Source: Ornithinibacter aureus (GTDB lineage Bacteria > Actinomycetota > Actinomycetes > Actinomycetales > Dermatophilaceae). From it: DNA of 64,000 nt. The position numbers and the translations under genes were made by a program. The notes beneath the pieces are model-generated. The model had not been told where the DNA came from, did not search any database, and saw only the letters and a list, made by a program, of their open reading frames with translations. Below are positions 16,663 to 26,206 of the stretch, piece after piece. The stretch lies in NCBI RefSeq assembly GCF_009858245.1, contig NZ_VMSB01000001.1, forward strand, positions 3,291,623 to 3,355,622, written 5' to 3'. Each line of letters begins with the position of its first letter. Within the stretch, counting starts at the first letter, position 1.

Positions 16663-18291
16663 ATGGCTGTCGAAGTGTCCACCCCCGGCCCCACGCAGGA
16701 CGTCCGGCCGGTGCGCCGCGCCCTGATCTCGGTGTTCGACAAGGCAGGGCTGGAGGACCTCGTCCGCGGCCTGCACGAGGCCGGTGTCGCCCTGGTCTCC
16801 ACCGGTGGTTCGGCCGCCCTCATCGAGTCGCTCGGCCTGCCCGTCACCAAGGTCGAGCAGCTCACCGGCTTCCCCGAGTGCCTCGAGGGCCGGGTCAAGA
16901 CGCTGCACCCGCTCGTGCACGCCGGCATCCTCGCCGACACCCGCAAGCCCGACCACGTCGCCCAGCTGGGCGAGCTCGGTGTGGAGGCCTTCGACCTGGT
17001 CGTCGTCAACCTCTACCCGTTCGCCGACACCGTGGCGTCGGGCGCTGCGGCCGACCAGATCGTCGAGAACATCGACATCGGCGGCCCGTCGATGGTGCGC
17101 GCCGCAGCCAAGAACCACCCCAGCGTCGCCGTCGTCACCGACCCGTCGACCTACGGCGACGTGCTGGATGCCGTGCGCGCCGGCGGCTTCACGTTCGCCC
17201 AGCGCCAGCGCCTCGCGGCGCAGGCGTTCGTGCACACCGCGACCTATGACGTGGCCGTCGCCTCGTGGATGGGCAACGCCTACACAGACACCTCGGACGG
17301 GACCGGCTTCCCGGCCTGGGCCGGCGCGACCTGGGACAAGGCTGCGGTGCTGCGTTACGGCGAGAACCCGCACCAGCAGGCAGCCCTGTACACCAATGGT
17401 TTCCAGCCCCAGCCCGGCCTTGCGCAGGCGATCCAGCTCCACGGCAAGGAGATGTCGTACAACAACTACATCGACGCAGACGCCGCCGTGCGGGCCGCCT
17501 ACGACCACGGTGACCAGCCCACGGTGGCCGTGATCAAGCACGGCAACCCCTGCGGCATCGCCGTCGGCACCGACATCGCGCAGGCCCACCGCAAGGCCCA
17601 CGAGTGTGACCCGGTGTCGGCGTTCGGCGGCATCATCGCCACCAACCGCCCCGTCACGCTCGAGATGGCGCGCACCGTCGCCGACATCTTCACCGAGGTC
17701 GTCGTCGCCCCCGGGTTCGACGACGATGCCCTCGAGGTGCTCACGGCGAAGAAGAACGTCCGCCTCCTGCAGTGCGCGGCTCCCGGCCGCGGTGGCGTGG
17801 AGACGCGCCCGATCAGCGGCGGCCTGCTCATGCAGCAGCGCGATGGTGTCGACGCCGTGGTGCGCGGCGACGACGACACGGTCACCGGCGGCGACGACGT
17901 GGCGAACTGGCGCCTGGTCTCCGGCGACCCGGCCGACGACGCGACCCTGGCAGACCTCCAGTTCGCCTGGCGGGCGGTGCGCGCGGTGAAGTCCAACGCC
18001 ATCCTGCTCGCCCGCGAGGGGGGATCGGTCGGCATCGGCATGGGCCAGGTCAACCGGGTCGACTCCTGCCACCTCGCCGTCTCACGCGCCGGTGAGGACC
18101 GCGCACGAGGTGCCGTGGCGGCATCCGACGCGTTCTTCCCGTTCGCCGACGGGCTCCAGGTGCTGCTCGACGCCGGTGTTCGCGCCGTCGTCGCCCCCGG
18201 TGGGTCGATGCGCGACGCCGAGGTGATCGAGGCTGCTCAGGGCGCCGGCGTGACCATGTACTTCACCGGGACCCGTCACTTCGCGCACTGA
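16663..18291 (+). CDS. purH: Bifunctional AICAR formyltransferase / IMP cyclohydrolase
   Basis: Catalyses the last two steps of IMP synthesis: formylation of AICAR with 10-formyl-THF and ring closure. The 542-residue protein has the N-terminal IMP cyclohydrolase (MGS-like) domain ([35 protein letters not shown]), then the AICARFT domain with LRYGENPHQ near residue 230 and KHGNPCG near residue 292, ending with the usual [14 protein letters not shown] precedes the ATG by 6 bases. Expression is probably gated by the ZTP riboswitch immediately upstream. Its 3' end overlaps the convergent DUF418-like gene by 29 bases. Confidence 0.97.
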   Translation: MAVEVSTPGPTQDVRPVRRALISVFDKAGLEDLVRGLHEAGVALVSTGGSAALIESLGLPVTKVEQLTGFPECLEGRVKTLHPLVHAGILADTRKPDHVAQLGELGVEAFDLVVVNLYPFADTVASGAAADQIVENIDIGGPSMVRAAAKNHPSVAVVTDPSTYGDVLDAVRAGGFTFAQRQRLAAQAFVHTATYDVAVASWMGNAYTDTSDGTGFPAWAGATWDKAAVLRYGENPHQQAALYTNGFQPQPGLAQAIQLHGKEMSYNNYIDADAAVRAAYDHGDQPTVAVIKHGNPCGIAVGTDIAQAHRKAHECDPVSAFGGIIATNRPVTLEMARTVADIFTEVVVAPGFDDDALEVLTAKKNVRLLQCAAPGRGGVETRPISGGLLMQQRDGVDAVVRGDDDTVTGGDDVANWRLVSGDPADDATLADLQFAWRAVRAVKSNAILLAREGGSVGIGMGQVNRVDSCHLAVSRAGEDRARGAVAASDAFFPFADGLQVLLDAGVRAVVAPGGSMRDAEVIEAAQGAGVTMYFTGTRHFAH

Positions 18292-19317
18292 CCGAACTCC
18301 CCAGAGGACGGGGCCGCAGGACGTGGATCAGCCACTCCAGCGGCCCCGTTCCCATGAGTCGCTCCAGCAGCCACGACCCACCGACGACGACGAGGCTCGA
18401 CCCGAGGATCCACCACTGGTCGTCCGGCGCACCGTCGCGCAGCGCTGACAGCAGCGCGAGCCACAGGATCTGCAGGGTGTAGGCGGTGAGCGCCAGGCGC
18501 CCTGCCGCGAGCAGCGGGGCGAGCACCCGGCGCAGCGAGATCCGCTCGGCCAGGGCCAGCATGATGAACGACGCGACCACGCTCCCCGTTGCGAGCAGCG
18601 TCGCGCCGATGACCTCGGCAGTGGTGCCGCTGTACGCGGCCGAGCCGGATGCCGTGCCCGCGCCGATGCGGTAGGCCGCCAGGCTCGCTGCGAACAGCGC
18701 CCCTGCCACGACCCACGCCTGCGGCAGGCGCGTCACCTGACGCAGGACAGCCGCCAGGGCCAGGCCCCCGAGCGCCATGGGCAGCAGGGTGGCCAGCCGA
18801 TAGGCGCCCCCCGTGCCACCCACCCCATGAGGTCACTCAGCCAGCCCGGCCACGTCGCGACGTTCTCGTTCGCGACGAGTCTGGCCCGGTCGACGATCAC
18901 CGGTGCCACGACGGCGAGGCCGGCCGCGAGACCGACGGTGAGCACCGGCATCCGGTGCAGGAGCAGGGCCAGCGGGGCCAGCACGATGACGAGCACCCCG
19001 AGGTAGGGCAGCACGACGATGATCTGGTCGTACATCCGCTGCAGGAGCACGCCGAGCACGATGAGGATGAGCCCGCGCTGGAGGTTGTCGCCGTGGAACC
19101 GACCGGGGTGAGGCGAGCGGTCGTGCAGGTCGATGCCCATCGAGGTGCCGATGATGACGGCGAAGAGCGGGGCCGTGAGGTACTGGGTGATGTTGGCCGG
19201 GCCACCGACGGGGCTGAGGTGGGCGATGAGCATCGACACGACCGCGAGGCCTCGGGCGGCATCCAACCCGTCCAGCCTGCTGGGCCGGGGCGCGGTCACG
19301 CTCGCGGTCGTCGACAT
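18263..19317 (-). pseudogene. DUF418/acyltransferase-like membrane protein, frameshifted
   Basis: Reads as a multi-pass membrane protein of the DUF418/heparan-alpha-glucosaminide N-acetyltransferase-like type: N-terminal LDGLDAARGLAVVSMLIAH, then many hydrophobic segments. The reading frame is continuous from 19317 to about 18810 (MGWVARGA...) and resumes in another frame from about 18823 (GGAYRLATLLPMALGG). The 1055-base span is one base short of a whole number of codons. Adding one G to the G6 run at about 18807-18812 restores WVARGGAYRLATLL. So a single-base deletion in a homopolymer, real or a sequencing error, splits the gene; both halves keep coding character. Confidence 0.75.
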
Positions 19318-19329
19318 GAGGCAGTCTGC

Positions 19330-19395
19330 CGGTCGAGAGTAAGCAACACGCCGCCTGCACCAGCATGCAGACGGCGTGTTGCTTACTCTCGACCG
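19330..19395. repeat. Palindromic element A2 / likely terminator
   Basis: Perfect 24-base arms (19330-19353 and 19372-19395, beginning CGGTCGAGAGTAAGCAACAC) with an inner CTGCA/TGCAG stem. It follows the stop of the barbiturase-family gene on the minus strand. The right arm matches that of element A1 (630-656) at nearly every position. Confidence 0.8.
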
Positions 19396-19401
19396 AGGTG
19401 G

Positions 19402-20541
19402 TCAGCGCGTCGGGGGGCGGTACCCCGTCGGCTCACCCGAGCCCAGGTCGACGATCGCCGCGACCGGGCCGCCACCCTCGGGGCCCTGGTGCGCGGCCGA
19501 CACCGACACGAACACTGCCGGGTCGCCCGTTGCCGAGGCCGTGACGCCACCGACGCACGACTTGATCTGGCGGTGCCAGTGCACGTCGGAGTCGTCGAGC
19601 ATCGCGTTGCGACGGCCGGCGACCTGCCCGTCGAGGCTGGCCTCGCACTTGAGGAAGACGTTGACCAGGCGGCCGTCGATGTCACTGCGGTGCGGGCGCT
19701 CGGGGAGGTCGAGGCCGGCATCCTTGATCGCCGCCCAGATGCCGTCCTGGTCGAGGGCGTCGTTCATCACCGAGTGGCCGATGCGGTAGCGGCCACCGAC
19801 ACCGCGGGCATTGCCGACGACGACGACCTGCGCCTGGTCGAGCTCGACGCCCGAGGAGCACGAGGCCACCGACGAGAACAGCTCGCGGTTGTGCATGACG
19901 TCGGCATCGGTCGGCATCTCGATCTCACCGAGGGCGACGGCGATTCCGAGCGCGGTGCAGCCGTTGGACAGGTCCATCGACTCGTGGGTGTGCTCGGTCC
20001 ACACCTGCTTGCCGCGGGCCTTCGCGTCCCGGATCGTGTGGATGGTCAGCAGCGGGGTCTTGGTCTGCACGTAGTGCACGTCGGCGGGGTCGGTGATGCC
20101 GGCGCGCTCCATGGCGACCCTCACGGCATCCGCGACCTTGGAGACCATCGAGGTGTACCCGATCTCCTCGGGCAGCAGGTGCTCGGACATCGCGAACCCG
20201 ACGGTCAGGCGCGGCTCGTCGGTCTGCTCGGCCTTGTCGGCGGGCACGGTCGCAAAGATCGTCGCGTGGGGGCTGATCACGCCGTCGGTGCCACCCGACC
20301 ACACGATCGGGATCTCCTTGACGGCGGCCGGGTCGGCGCCCTTCTCGACGAGGATCTCGCGGAAGGCCCGGTCGGCGATGATGCGGGTGTAGTCGTTGAC
20401 CCCGCCGTTGCCCTCGGTCTTGCCGATGACCGCGATGACGCGGCTGGCCTCGAACACGCCCTCGTCGATGAGCTTGCCCAGCTCGGAGGCGTCGGACACG
20501 GTGTGCAGCGGGACCTTGCGGACCTCGATGGCGTCAGGCAC
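19402..20541 (-). CDS. Ring-opening amidohydrolase: barbiturase / cyanuric acid amidohydrolase family
   Basis: This rare three-repeat family opens barbiturate to ureidomalonate or cyanuric acid to carboxybiuret. The 379-residue length is nearer to barbiturases than to AtzD-type enzymes (around 365). Family marks: SGGTDG with Ser82, the second-repeat serine in [22 protein letters not shown], and the C-terminal [16 protein letters not shown] signature. The start is GTG at 20541 with AAAGGA upstream; no signal peptide. It is encoded just after carbamate kinase in a probable operon. The same island has a uracil-type permease, a Mo-hydroxylase and a PucR regulator, so barbiturate from uracil is the more likely substrate. 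Substrate choice is inference. Confidence 0.88.
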   Translation of the reverse strand: MPDAIEVRKVPLHTVSDASELGKLIDEGVFEASRVIAVIGKTEGNGGVNDYTRIIADRAFREILVEKGADPAAVKEIPIVWSGGTDGVISPHATIFATVPADKAEQTDEPRLTVGFAMSEHLLPEEIGYTSMVSKVADAVRVAMERAGITDPADVHYVQTKTPLLTIHTIRDAKARGKQVWTEHTHESMDLSNGCTALGIAVALGEIEMPTDADVMHNRELFSSVASCSSGVELDQAQVVVVGNARGVGGRYRIGHSVMNDALDQDGIWAAIKDAGLDLPERPHRSDIDGRLVNVFLKCEASLDGQVAGRRNAMLDDSDVHWHRQIKSCVGGVTASATGDPAVFVSVSAAHQGPEGGGPVAAIVDLGSGEPTGYRPPTR

Positions 20542-20601
20542 TTTGCGGGTTCCTTTCGTGGATGCCGGGGGGCGGCTCGGTGGGTCTGGTGCGGTCGGTG
20601 G

Positions 20602-21537
20602 TCAGTCGGGGTCGACGACGGTGCCGAAGCTGCCCTCGACGGCGTCGGTGATGTGGGTGAGGGACGTGATGACGCTGCGCGGCCCGCCGCCGACGACGAA
20701 GCGGAGGGCGGCGTCCACCTTGGGGCCCATCGACCCCGACGCGAACTGGCCGTCGGCGGCGTGGGCCCGAAGCTGCGAGACCGTGACGCGGCCGAGGTCG
20801 CGCTGGCTGGGGGTGCCCCAGTCGACGGCGGCGTGGTCGACGTCGGTGGCGATGACGAGGACGTCGGCGCCGATGGTGCGGGCGAGCAGGCCAGCGGTGA
20901 GGTCCTTGTCGATGACGGCCTCGACACCGCGCAGCCGACCAGCGGCATCGCGCACGACGGGGATGCCGCCCCCACCCGCCGCGACGACGACGTGGCCGGC
21001 CTCGAGCAGGGTGAGCAGGGCCGGCACGTCGAGCACCTCGAGGGGTTCGGGGGAGGCGACGACCCGGCGCCAGCCCTTCTCGCCGCGGTCCTGCCAGACC
21101 TGGCCGTGCTCGATCATCGGCTGGGCCTGCGCGTGGCTGAGGTAGCGACCGATGGGCTTCGTCGGGTGGGTGAACCCGGGGTCGTCACGGTCGACGAGGG
21201 TGCGGGTGACGATGGCTGCCACAGGGCGACGCGCGCCAGTGGCAGCGAGGGCGTCGTCGAGGGCATCGAGGATCGTGAAGCCGAGGGTGCCCTGGGTCTG
21301 GGCACCGCACCAGTCGAGCGGCACCGGCGGGACGACGTGGGCGGCGAGCTCGTTCTTGACCAGCAGGTTGCCCACCTGGGGGCCGTTGCCGTGGGTGATG
21401 ACGAGCTCGTGACCGGCAGCGACGAGACGGGCCGCCGCGGTCATGGCGACCTCGACGGCAGCGATCTGGGCTGCCGGCGTCGCGCTGCCGTCGGGCGCGG
21501 TCATCGCGTTGCCGCCCAGCGCGAGGACTACCCGCAT
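20602..21537 (-). CDS. arcC: Carbamate kinase
   Basis: Converts carbamoyl phosphate and ADP to ATP, ammonia and CO2. The 311-residue amino-acid-kinase-fold protein has ALGGNAM at the N-terminus, HGNGPQVGNLL near residue 47, the VVAAGGGGIPVV segment and the IDKDLTAGLLA motif. AAGGAGG lies 6 bases before the ATG at 21537. It precedes the barbiturase-family gene by 60 bases in the same direction; no arginine deiminase genes are nearby. The expected source of carbamoyl phosphate is therefore the FdrA/DUF1116/DUF2877 complex encoded at 43.1-46.8 kb. Confidence 0.95.
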   Translation of the reverse strand: MRVVLALGGNAMTAPDGSATPAAQIAAVEVAMTAAARLVAAGHELVITHGNGPQVGNLLVKNELAAHVVPPVPLDWCGAQTQGTLGFTILDALDDALAATGARRPVAAIVTRTLVDRDDPGFTHPTKPIGRYLSHAQAQPMIEHGQVWQDRGEKGWRRVVASPEPLEVLDVPALLTLLEAGHVVVAAGGGGIPVVRDAAGRLRGVEAVIDKDLTAGLLARTIGADVLVIATDVDHAAVDWGTPSQRDLGRVTVSQLRAHAADGQFASGSMGPKVDAALRFVVGGGPRSVITSLTHITDAVEGSFGTVVDPD

Positions 21538-21650
21538 GACACGCCCTCCTTGGCTGACTCTGCTCGTGGTTCCGGGGGTCCCGGGTCTCGACACTAGAAG
21601 CCGCCGCACAGGCAGGCGTTGTCAGGAACTGCCCAATGGGGCTCCATCGG

Positions 21651-21722
21651 TTGGCAAGTTGTTGACCGCACACTCGGCCATGAGTGCGGAAGTGGCTGCC
21701 CCGGCAACCACTTCCGCGCTCA
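21651..21722. promoter_or_regulatory. Candidate operator and hairpin before arcC and the EamA gene
   Basis: The 213-base divergent region 21538-21750 holds TTGGCAAGTTGTTGACC (21651-21667), similar to words before other catabolic genes (31981-31997, 41595-41610). An inverted repeat with 13-base arms and one mismatch (AGTGCGGAAGTGG at 21683-21695) follows. The first is a candidate PucR site; the second may be a hairpin in the leader of the plus-strand gene. Both calls are inference. Confidence 0.35.
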
Positions 21723-21750
21723 CGGCGGTGGATGAGGGATGCTATGCGGC

Positions 21751-22692
21751 ATGACTTCTCGCCGTGCTGCTGACCGCACCTGGCTCGTCGCGCTCGCGGC
21801 CTCGCTCTGGGGTCTGTCGGCCCTGTGGCGGGGCCCGCTCGCCAAGGAGTACCCGGCCCTGGCCATCGTCTTCTGGGAGCACCTCGTCCTCGTCGTGCTC
21901 GTCAGCCCGTGGGTCGTGCCGGCCGTGCGCCGGGTCCTCGCCGCCAGCACGCGCACCAAGGTGAGCGTGCTCGTCATCGGCGCGGGCTCCTCGGCCCTGG
22001 CCACGACGTTGTTCACCGCGGCGTTCCGGCTCGGCGACCCCATCACGCCGCAGGTGCTCCAGAAGCTCCAGCCCCTCATCGCCATCGCCCTCGCAGCCCT
22101 GGTGCTGGGGGAGCGGCTGCGCCGCAGCTACGCCGCCTTCGCCCTGCCGGCCGTCATCGGGGCCTGGCTGCTGGCGTTCGCCGACCCGCTGGGGGTCAGC
22201 GTGTCCAGTGCCCAGGCTGCGCTCCTCGCCGTCGGCGCCGCCGCGCTCTGGGCCGCCGGCACCGTGCTCGGCCGGGCCGCCAGTGCCGAGCTGCGCTTCT
22301 CCGACCTCACCGCGCTGCGCTTCACCGTCGGCCTGGTGACACTGCTCGCCATCAGCGGTGTCACGTCGACCCCGCTCGCCATTGGGGTCGACGCGGCGCC
22401 GCGGATCCTCCTGCTCGCCCTGTTCCCCGGCCTGCTGGCGCTGGTGCTCTACTACCGCGCGCTCGGACACACCCCGGCCTCGCGGGCGACCCTGGCCGAG
22501 CTGGCCTTCCCGCTCACTGCGGCCGTCGTCGGCATCGTGGCCTTCGACGCGAGCCTCACCGGCTCGCAGTGGGTCGGCTTCGCACTGGTGCTGGCCTCCG
22601 TCGTCGGGCTCGCGCTGCACGAGCAGCGCAGCAGCCGCCCGTCCGTCGCGGTGCCCGACGACGCCCGTGAGGCGCTCACCGCCGCCCGCTGA
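21751..22692 (+). CDS. EamA/DMT-family transporter
   Basis: A 313-residue membrane protein with ten hydrophobic segments in two EamA repeats (first SLWGLSALWRGPLAKEYPALAIVFWEHL, second beginning near residue 150). It resembles the RarD/YdcZ drug-metabolite transporter superfamily. ATG at 21751 is chosen over one at 21739 because a GAGGG site is better spaced. In this island it could export or import a catabolic intermediate, but the family gives no substrate. Confidence 0.88.
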   Translation: MTSRRAADRTWLVALAASLWGLSALWRGPLAKEYPALAIVFWEHLVLVVLVSPWVVPAVRRVLAASTRTKVSVLVIGAGSSALATTLFTAAFRLGDPITPQVLQKLQPLIAIALAALVLGERLRRSYAAFALPAVIGAWLLAFADPLGVSVSSAQAALLAVGAAALWAAGTVLGRAASAELRFSDLTALRFTVGLVTLLAISGVTSTPLAIGVDAAPRILLLALFPGLLALVLYYRALGHTPASRATLAELAFPLTAAVVGIVAFDASLTGSQWVGFALVLASVVGLALHEQRSSRPSVAVPDDAREALTAAR

Positions 22693-22723
22693 CCGGCATC
22701 CGGATGCCGTGGCGCGCGGTGCG

Positions 22724-24217
22724 CTACAACGCCCGCCACCGCGTGTGGCGGGCCTCGAGCCGTTCGTGCGGCGGCAGGGCGACGAGGTCGCCGAGCTCGT
22801 GCCGGATCGCCTGCGCCATCCGTCGGCAGTAGGCCTCGGGCTCCTGGGCGGCGTCCGGGTGCTCGGCGACGATCCGGTCGACGATGCCGGCCTCGAGCAG
22901 GTCGAGTGAGCGCACCCGTTGCTGCGTCGCGAGCTCCGGCGCGCGGTCGGGCGTGCGGTGCAGGATCGCCGACGCACCCTCGGGGGGCAGCGGCGAGAGC
23001 CATGAGTGCTGGGCGCACACGACGCGGTCGGCGGGCATCAGTGCAAGCGCGCCACCACCGGTTCCCTGCCCGAGCAGCACGCACACCGTCGGCACCGGGA
23101 GCACGACGAGCTCGGCCAGGCAGCGGGCGATCTCGCCCGCCATGCCACCCTCCTCGGCCTCCTTCGACAGGGCGGCACCGGCGGTGTCGATGACGCTGAC
23201 GAGCGGCAGCCCGAGCTCGGTCGCGAGCTTCATGCCACGCCGGGCCACCCGCAGACCCGAGGGGCCAAGGGGTGCCTCCGCCCGCTCGGCGCGACGGTCC
23301 TGCCCGAGGACGACACACGGCATCCCCCCGAAGCGCGCCAGCGCGAGGAAGAGGCTGCGGTCCCACTCGCCGGCCCCCGTGCCGAACAGCGGCAGCACGT
23401 CGGTCGCGCCGAGCTTGAGCAGCGCACGCACCCCCGGGCGCTCGGGGTCCCGCGAGCGGGTGACCGACTCCCACGCCGGCAGGTCGGGCAGCGGCTCACG
23501 CGGCACCGCGGGAACGCGCTCGGTGGCGTGCGGTGCGAGCACGAGGTCGAGGAACCGACCCGCGATCGGCGGGAGTGCCTCGACGGGCAGCACGGCGTCG
23601 AGCAGCCCGTGCTCGTAGAGGTTCTCGGCGGTCTGCACGTCGGCCGGGAACGGCTCACCGTAGAGGGCCTCGTAGACCCGGGCACCGAGGAAGCCGATCG
23701 TCGCGCCCGGTTCGGCGACGGTGACGTGGCCGAGCGACCCCCACGAGGCGAGCACCCCGCCGGTCGTGGGGTGGCGCAGGTAGGTGATGTAGGGCAGCTG
23801 GGCCGCCTTGAACGCGGCGACCGCGCCCGAGATCTTCACCATCGTCACGAAGGCCGGGGTGCCCTCCTGCATGCGGGTACCGCCGGATGCCGGGGCGGCG
23901 AACAGCGGGACCCGCTCGCGGGTGGCCCGCTCGAACGCCAGCGTCACCCGCTCGGCCGCCGCGCGCCCGATCGAGCCCGCGAGGAAGGTGAACTCGCCGA
24001 CGACGACGGCGACCCGGTGTCCGTGGATGCGCCCCTCGCCGGTGATGATCGACTCGTCCGTGCCGGCCCGCTCAGCGGCTGCAGCCAGCTCGGCGGCGTA
24101 GGTGCTGCCGGGTGGGGCCACCTCGAGCGGGGCCACGTCCCACGAGAGGAACGAGCCCTCGTCGAGGACCTCGGCCAGCAGCTCGTGGGCGCCCGGGCGG
24201 CGCGGTCGCTCGCTCAC
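22724..24217 (-). CDS. Single-chain acyl-CoA carboxyltransferase (AccD-AccA-like)
   Basis: A 497-residue crotonase-fold protein in which the beta (AccD-like) half (SGGTRMQEGTPAFVTMVKISGA, HPTTGGVLASWGSLG) is followed by the alpha (AccA-like) half (LPLVSVIDTAGAALSKEAEEGGMAGEIA, GQGTGGGALALMPADRV). No biotin carboxylase or carrier gene is next to it. The GTG start at 24217 overlaps the CoA-transferase stop by 4 bases. In acetyl-CoA carboxylase this unit makes malonyl-CoA; next to a CoA-transferase in a nucleobase-degradation island it may instead handle malonyl-CoA coming from ureidomalonate. That role is inference. It lacks the usual N-terminal zinc-finger cysteines of AccD. Confidence 0.85.
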   Translation of the reverse strand: MSERPRRPGAHELLAEVLDEGSFLSWDVAPLEVAPPGSTYAAELAAAAERAGTDESIITGEGRIHGHRVAVVVGEFTFLAGSIGRAAAERVTLAFERATRERVPLFAAPASGGTRMQEGTPAFVTMVKISGAVAAFKAAQLPYITYLRHPTTGGVLASWGSLGHVTVAEPGATIGFLGARVYEALYGEPFPADVQTAENLYEHGLLDAVLPVEALPPIAGRFLDLVLAPHATERVPAVPREPLPDLPAWESVTRSRDPERPGVRALLKLGATDVLPLFGTGAGEWDRSLFLALARFGGMPCVVLGQDRRAERAEAPLGPSGLRVARRGMKLATELGLPLVSVIDTAGAALSKEAEEGGMAGEIARCLAELVVLPVPTVCVLLGQGTGGGALALMPADRVVCAQHSWLSPLPPEGASAILHRTPDRAPELATQQRVRSLDLLEAGIVDRIVAEHPDAAQEPEAYCRRMAQAIRHELGDLVALPPHERLEARHTRWRAL

Positions 24218-25428
24218 CGCGAGCCCGCGGCATCCGGGCTGGTCGTGGGTGCTGCGAGGGCGTCGCGCTCGTCGAGCCACGCCCGCACGCTGTCGTTGTG
24301 CTCGCCGAGCAGGGGTGGGGGCAGGTGCTCGCTGCGCCCACCGGCAAAGGCGTTGTCGTCCAGACGGATCGGCGGGCCGGGGATCTCGATCTCCCCGAGG
24401 ACGGGGTGGTCGACGTCGATGACGAGGCCCTGGCTGCGCGTCTGGTCCCAGTCGTAGACGCGGTCGAGCGTGCGCACCTCGCCGGCGGGGATGCCGAGCT
24501 CGGCCAGCCGCGCCATGAGGGTGGCGTGGGGGAGGTCGGCGAACGCCGCGTTGAGGGTCTCGATGACGAGGTCGCGGTTGCCGACGCGCTCGCGGTTGGT
24601 GGCGAAGCCGGGGGCGAAGGGGTCGAGGCCGAACCCCTCGGCGAGCTTGACCCACAGGCCCTCGCTGCCGCACGCGAGCTGGATCATGCCGTCGGCGCAG
24701 GTGAACAGGCCGTAGGGGCAGATCGACGGATGGTGGTTGCCCCCGGCCTGCCCGACCTCGCCGGCCACGGTGTAGCGGGTGCCCTGGAACGCGTGGACCC
24801 CGACGATCGACGCGAGCAACGAGGTGCGCACCACGCGACCCTTGCCGGTGCGGTTGCGCTCGTGGAGTGCGGCGACGACCCCGTAGGCGCCGTACATGCC
24901 GGCGAGGAGGTCGCCGATCGGCACCCCGACCCGCTGGGGGTGCTCGGGGTCGGCGCCGGTGAGGGACATCAGCCCGCCCTCGCCCTGCGCGATCTGGTCG
25001 TAGCCGGCCCGGCCACCCTGCGGGCCGTCGTGGCCGAAGCCGCTGATCGACAGCAGCACGAGGCCGGGGTTGAGCTCGTGGAGGTGCTCGACGGTGAACC
25101 CGAGCCGGTCGAGCACGCCGGGGCGGAAGTTCTCGAGGAGCACGTCGGCGTGGGTGACGAGCCGGGCGAGGGTCTCACGGCCGTCGTCGGTCTTCAGGTC
25201 GAGGGTGACCGACTCCTTGTTGCGGTTGCACGACAGGAAGTACGTGGAGACGGGGTCGTCGTCCGGCCCGACGAAGGGTGGGCCCCAGCCGCGCGACTCG
25301 TCGCCGGTGCCGGGGTTCTCGACCTTGATGACGCGGGCCCCCATGTCGCCGAGCATCATCCCGCAGTGGGGTCCGGCCAGGGCGCGCGTGAGATCGATGA
25401 CGACGACGTCGTCGAGGGGTCCGCTCAT
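24214..25428 (-). CDS. CaiB/BaiF-type (class III) CoA-transferase
   Basis: A 404-residue cytosolic enzyme moving CoA between carboxylic acids. The N-terminus DVVVIDLTRALAGPHCGMMLGDMGARVIKVENP is the family hallmark, and the catalytic Asp lies in VGVPIGDLLAGMYG near residue 173. Later motifs (GGNHHPSICPYGLFTCADG) are intact. It is first of a two-gene unit with the carboxyltransferase. The substrate is unknown; given neighbours, malonate or a related short acid from pyrimidine breakdown is a reasonable guess. Confidence 0.9.
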   Translation of the reverse strand: MSGPLDDVVVIDLTRALAGPHCGMMLGDMGARVIKVENPGTGDESRGWGPPFVGPDDDPVSTYFLSCNRNKESVTLDLKTDDGRETLARLVTHADVLLENFRPGVLDRLGFTVEHLHELNPGLVLLSISGFGHDGPQGGRAGYDQIAQGEGGLMSLTGADPEHPQRVGVPIGDLLAGMYGAYGVVAALHERNRTGKGRVVRTSLLASIVGVHAFQGTRYTVAGEVGQAGGNHHPSICPYGLFTCADGMIQLACGSEGLWVKLAEGFGLDPFAPGFATNRERVGNRDLVIETLNAAFADLPHATLMARLAELGIPAGEVRTLDRVYDWDQTRSQGLVIDVDHPVLGEIEIPGPPIRLDDNAFAGGRSEHLPPPLLGEHNDSVRAWLDERDALAAPTTSPDAAGSR

Positions 25429-25515
25429 GTCGCCAACCTAGCCACGCGGCATCCGGCACCGTTCGGCAGGCCGGGCCGTCATTGCTCGTGAGGGGCTGTC
25501 AGGTTGTGCCAGCGG

Positions 25516-25706
25516 CGTCGTCGGTGACATGGCGGGTGACCCGCCGAACCCACATCGACCAATAGGTCACTCGGGGTACAGGCAGCGGCGGGCTGGCGTA
25601 CCCACATCGACCAATAGGTCACTCGGGGTACAGGCAGCGGCGGGCTGGCGTACCCACATCGACCAATAGGTCACTCGGGGTACCTGTCGTCGCTGACATG
25701 GCGGGT
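25516..25706. repeat. Family B tandem repeat (52-bp unit) flanked by direct repeats
   Basis: Three cores, CCCACATCGACCAATAGGTC and following bases, start at 25549, 25601 and 25653, exactly 52 apart, with two full units and a partial third. The palindromic heart GACCAATAGGTC is the complement of the hearts at 27.6, 30.0 and 38.5 kb. A 22-base imperfect direct repeat (25516-25537 and 25685-25706, 20 of 22 identical) flanks the array; its right copy is the 3' end of the membrane-protein gene. The last core supplies that gene's RYPE-stop. This fills the 242-base gap before the CoA-transferase gene. Confidence 0.9.
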
Positions 25707-26168
25707 CATGAACTCCCAGGCCACGGCGTGCGCGATGGCGACGAGCAGGATGAGCATCGTCGCCTCGGCCTGGAGAGGGGTCAGGCCCACCGTGCGGGCG
25801 AGCTCGGGCGCGACGCCGACGACCGCGATCACCGCGTAGAGCACGGCGCTGGCCCACCACAGCCGAGCGAAGATCCCGGCATCCGGGTCATTGCGCCCGG
25901 CCCGCAGCAGCCGCACGGTCCCGAGGGCGCCGACGGCAGCGATGACGACGAAGCTCGCGCGCCAGAACAGCGGGACCTCGGTGCCGCCGACCTGGGCGAA
26001 CAACCCCATGAGGGCGGGCAGCAGGAACGACAGGTAGATGGCTCCGACGCGGCGGCGGGTGGCCGGGTCGCGCAGCCAGGGGCGGTTGCGCTCGACGACG
26101 GTCCACCACAGGCCGACGAGGGTGAAGCACGTCGCGGAGAACAGCGCGTAGAAGGTGCTGACGTCCAC
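25671..26168 (-). CDS. Multi-pass membrane protein, unknown
   Basis: A 165-residue protein with about five hydrophobic segments (around residues 2-22, 42-60, 66-86, 103-122, 136-155). I do not recognise a family. The GTG start at 26168 is preceded by GAGGAGG. The final residues RYPE and the TGA stop come from a family-B repeat core, so the C-terminus may have been altered by the repeat. It lies 38 bases downstream of the guanine deaminase gene on the same strand and may be co-transcribed. Confidence 0.7.
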   Translation of the reverse strand: MDVSTFYALFSATCFTLVGLWWTVVERNRPWLRDPATRRRVGAIYLSFLLPALMGLFAQVGGTEVPLFWRASFVVIAAVGALGTVRLLRAGRNDPDAGIFARLWWASAVLYAVIAVVGVAPELARTVGLTPLQAEATMLILLVAIAHAVAWEFMTRHVSDDRYPE

Positions 26169-26206
26169 GGTGCCTCCTCGTCGGGGTCTGCGCGTCAGTC
26201 TGCCGG

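Noticed and set aside
19402-20541. Dedicated cyanuric acid hydrolase of s-triazine degradation
   Set aside because: Same family, but no biuret or allophanate hydrolase genes are nearby, and the context is pyrimidine uptake and oxidation.
20602-21537. Part of an arginine deiminase pathway
   Set aside because: Carbamate kinase is present but no arcA, arcB or arginine/ornithine antiporter lies near it.
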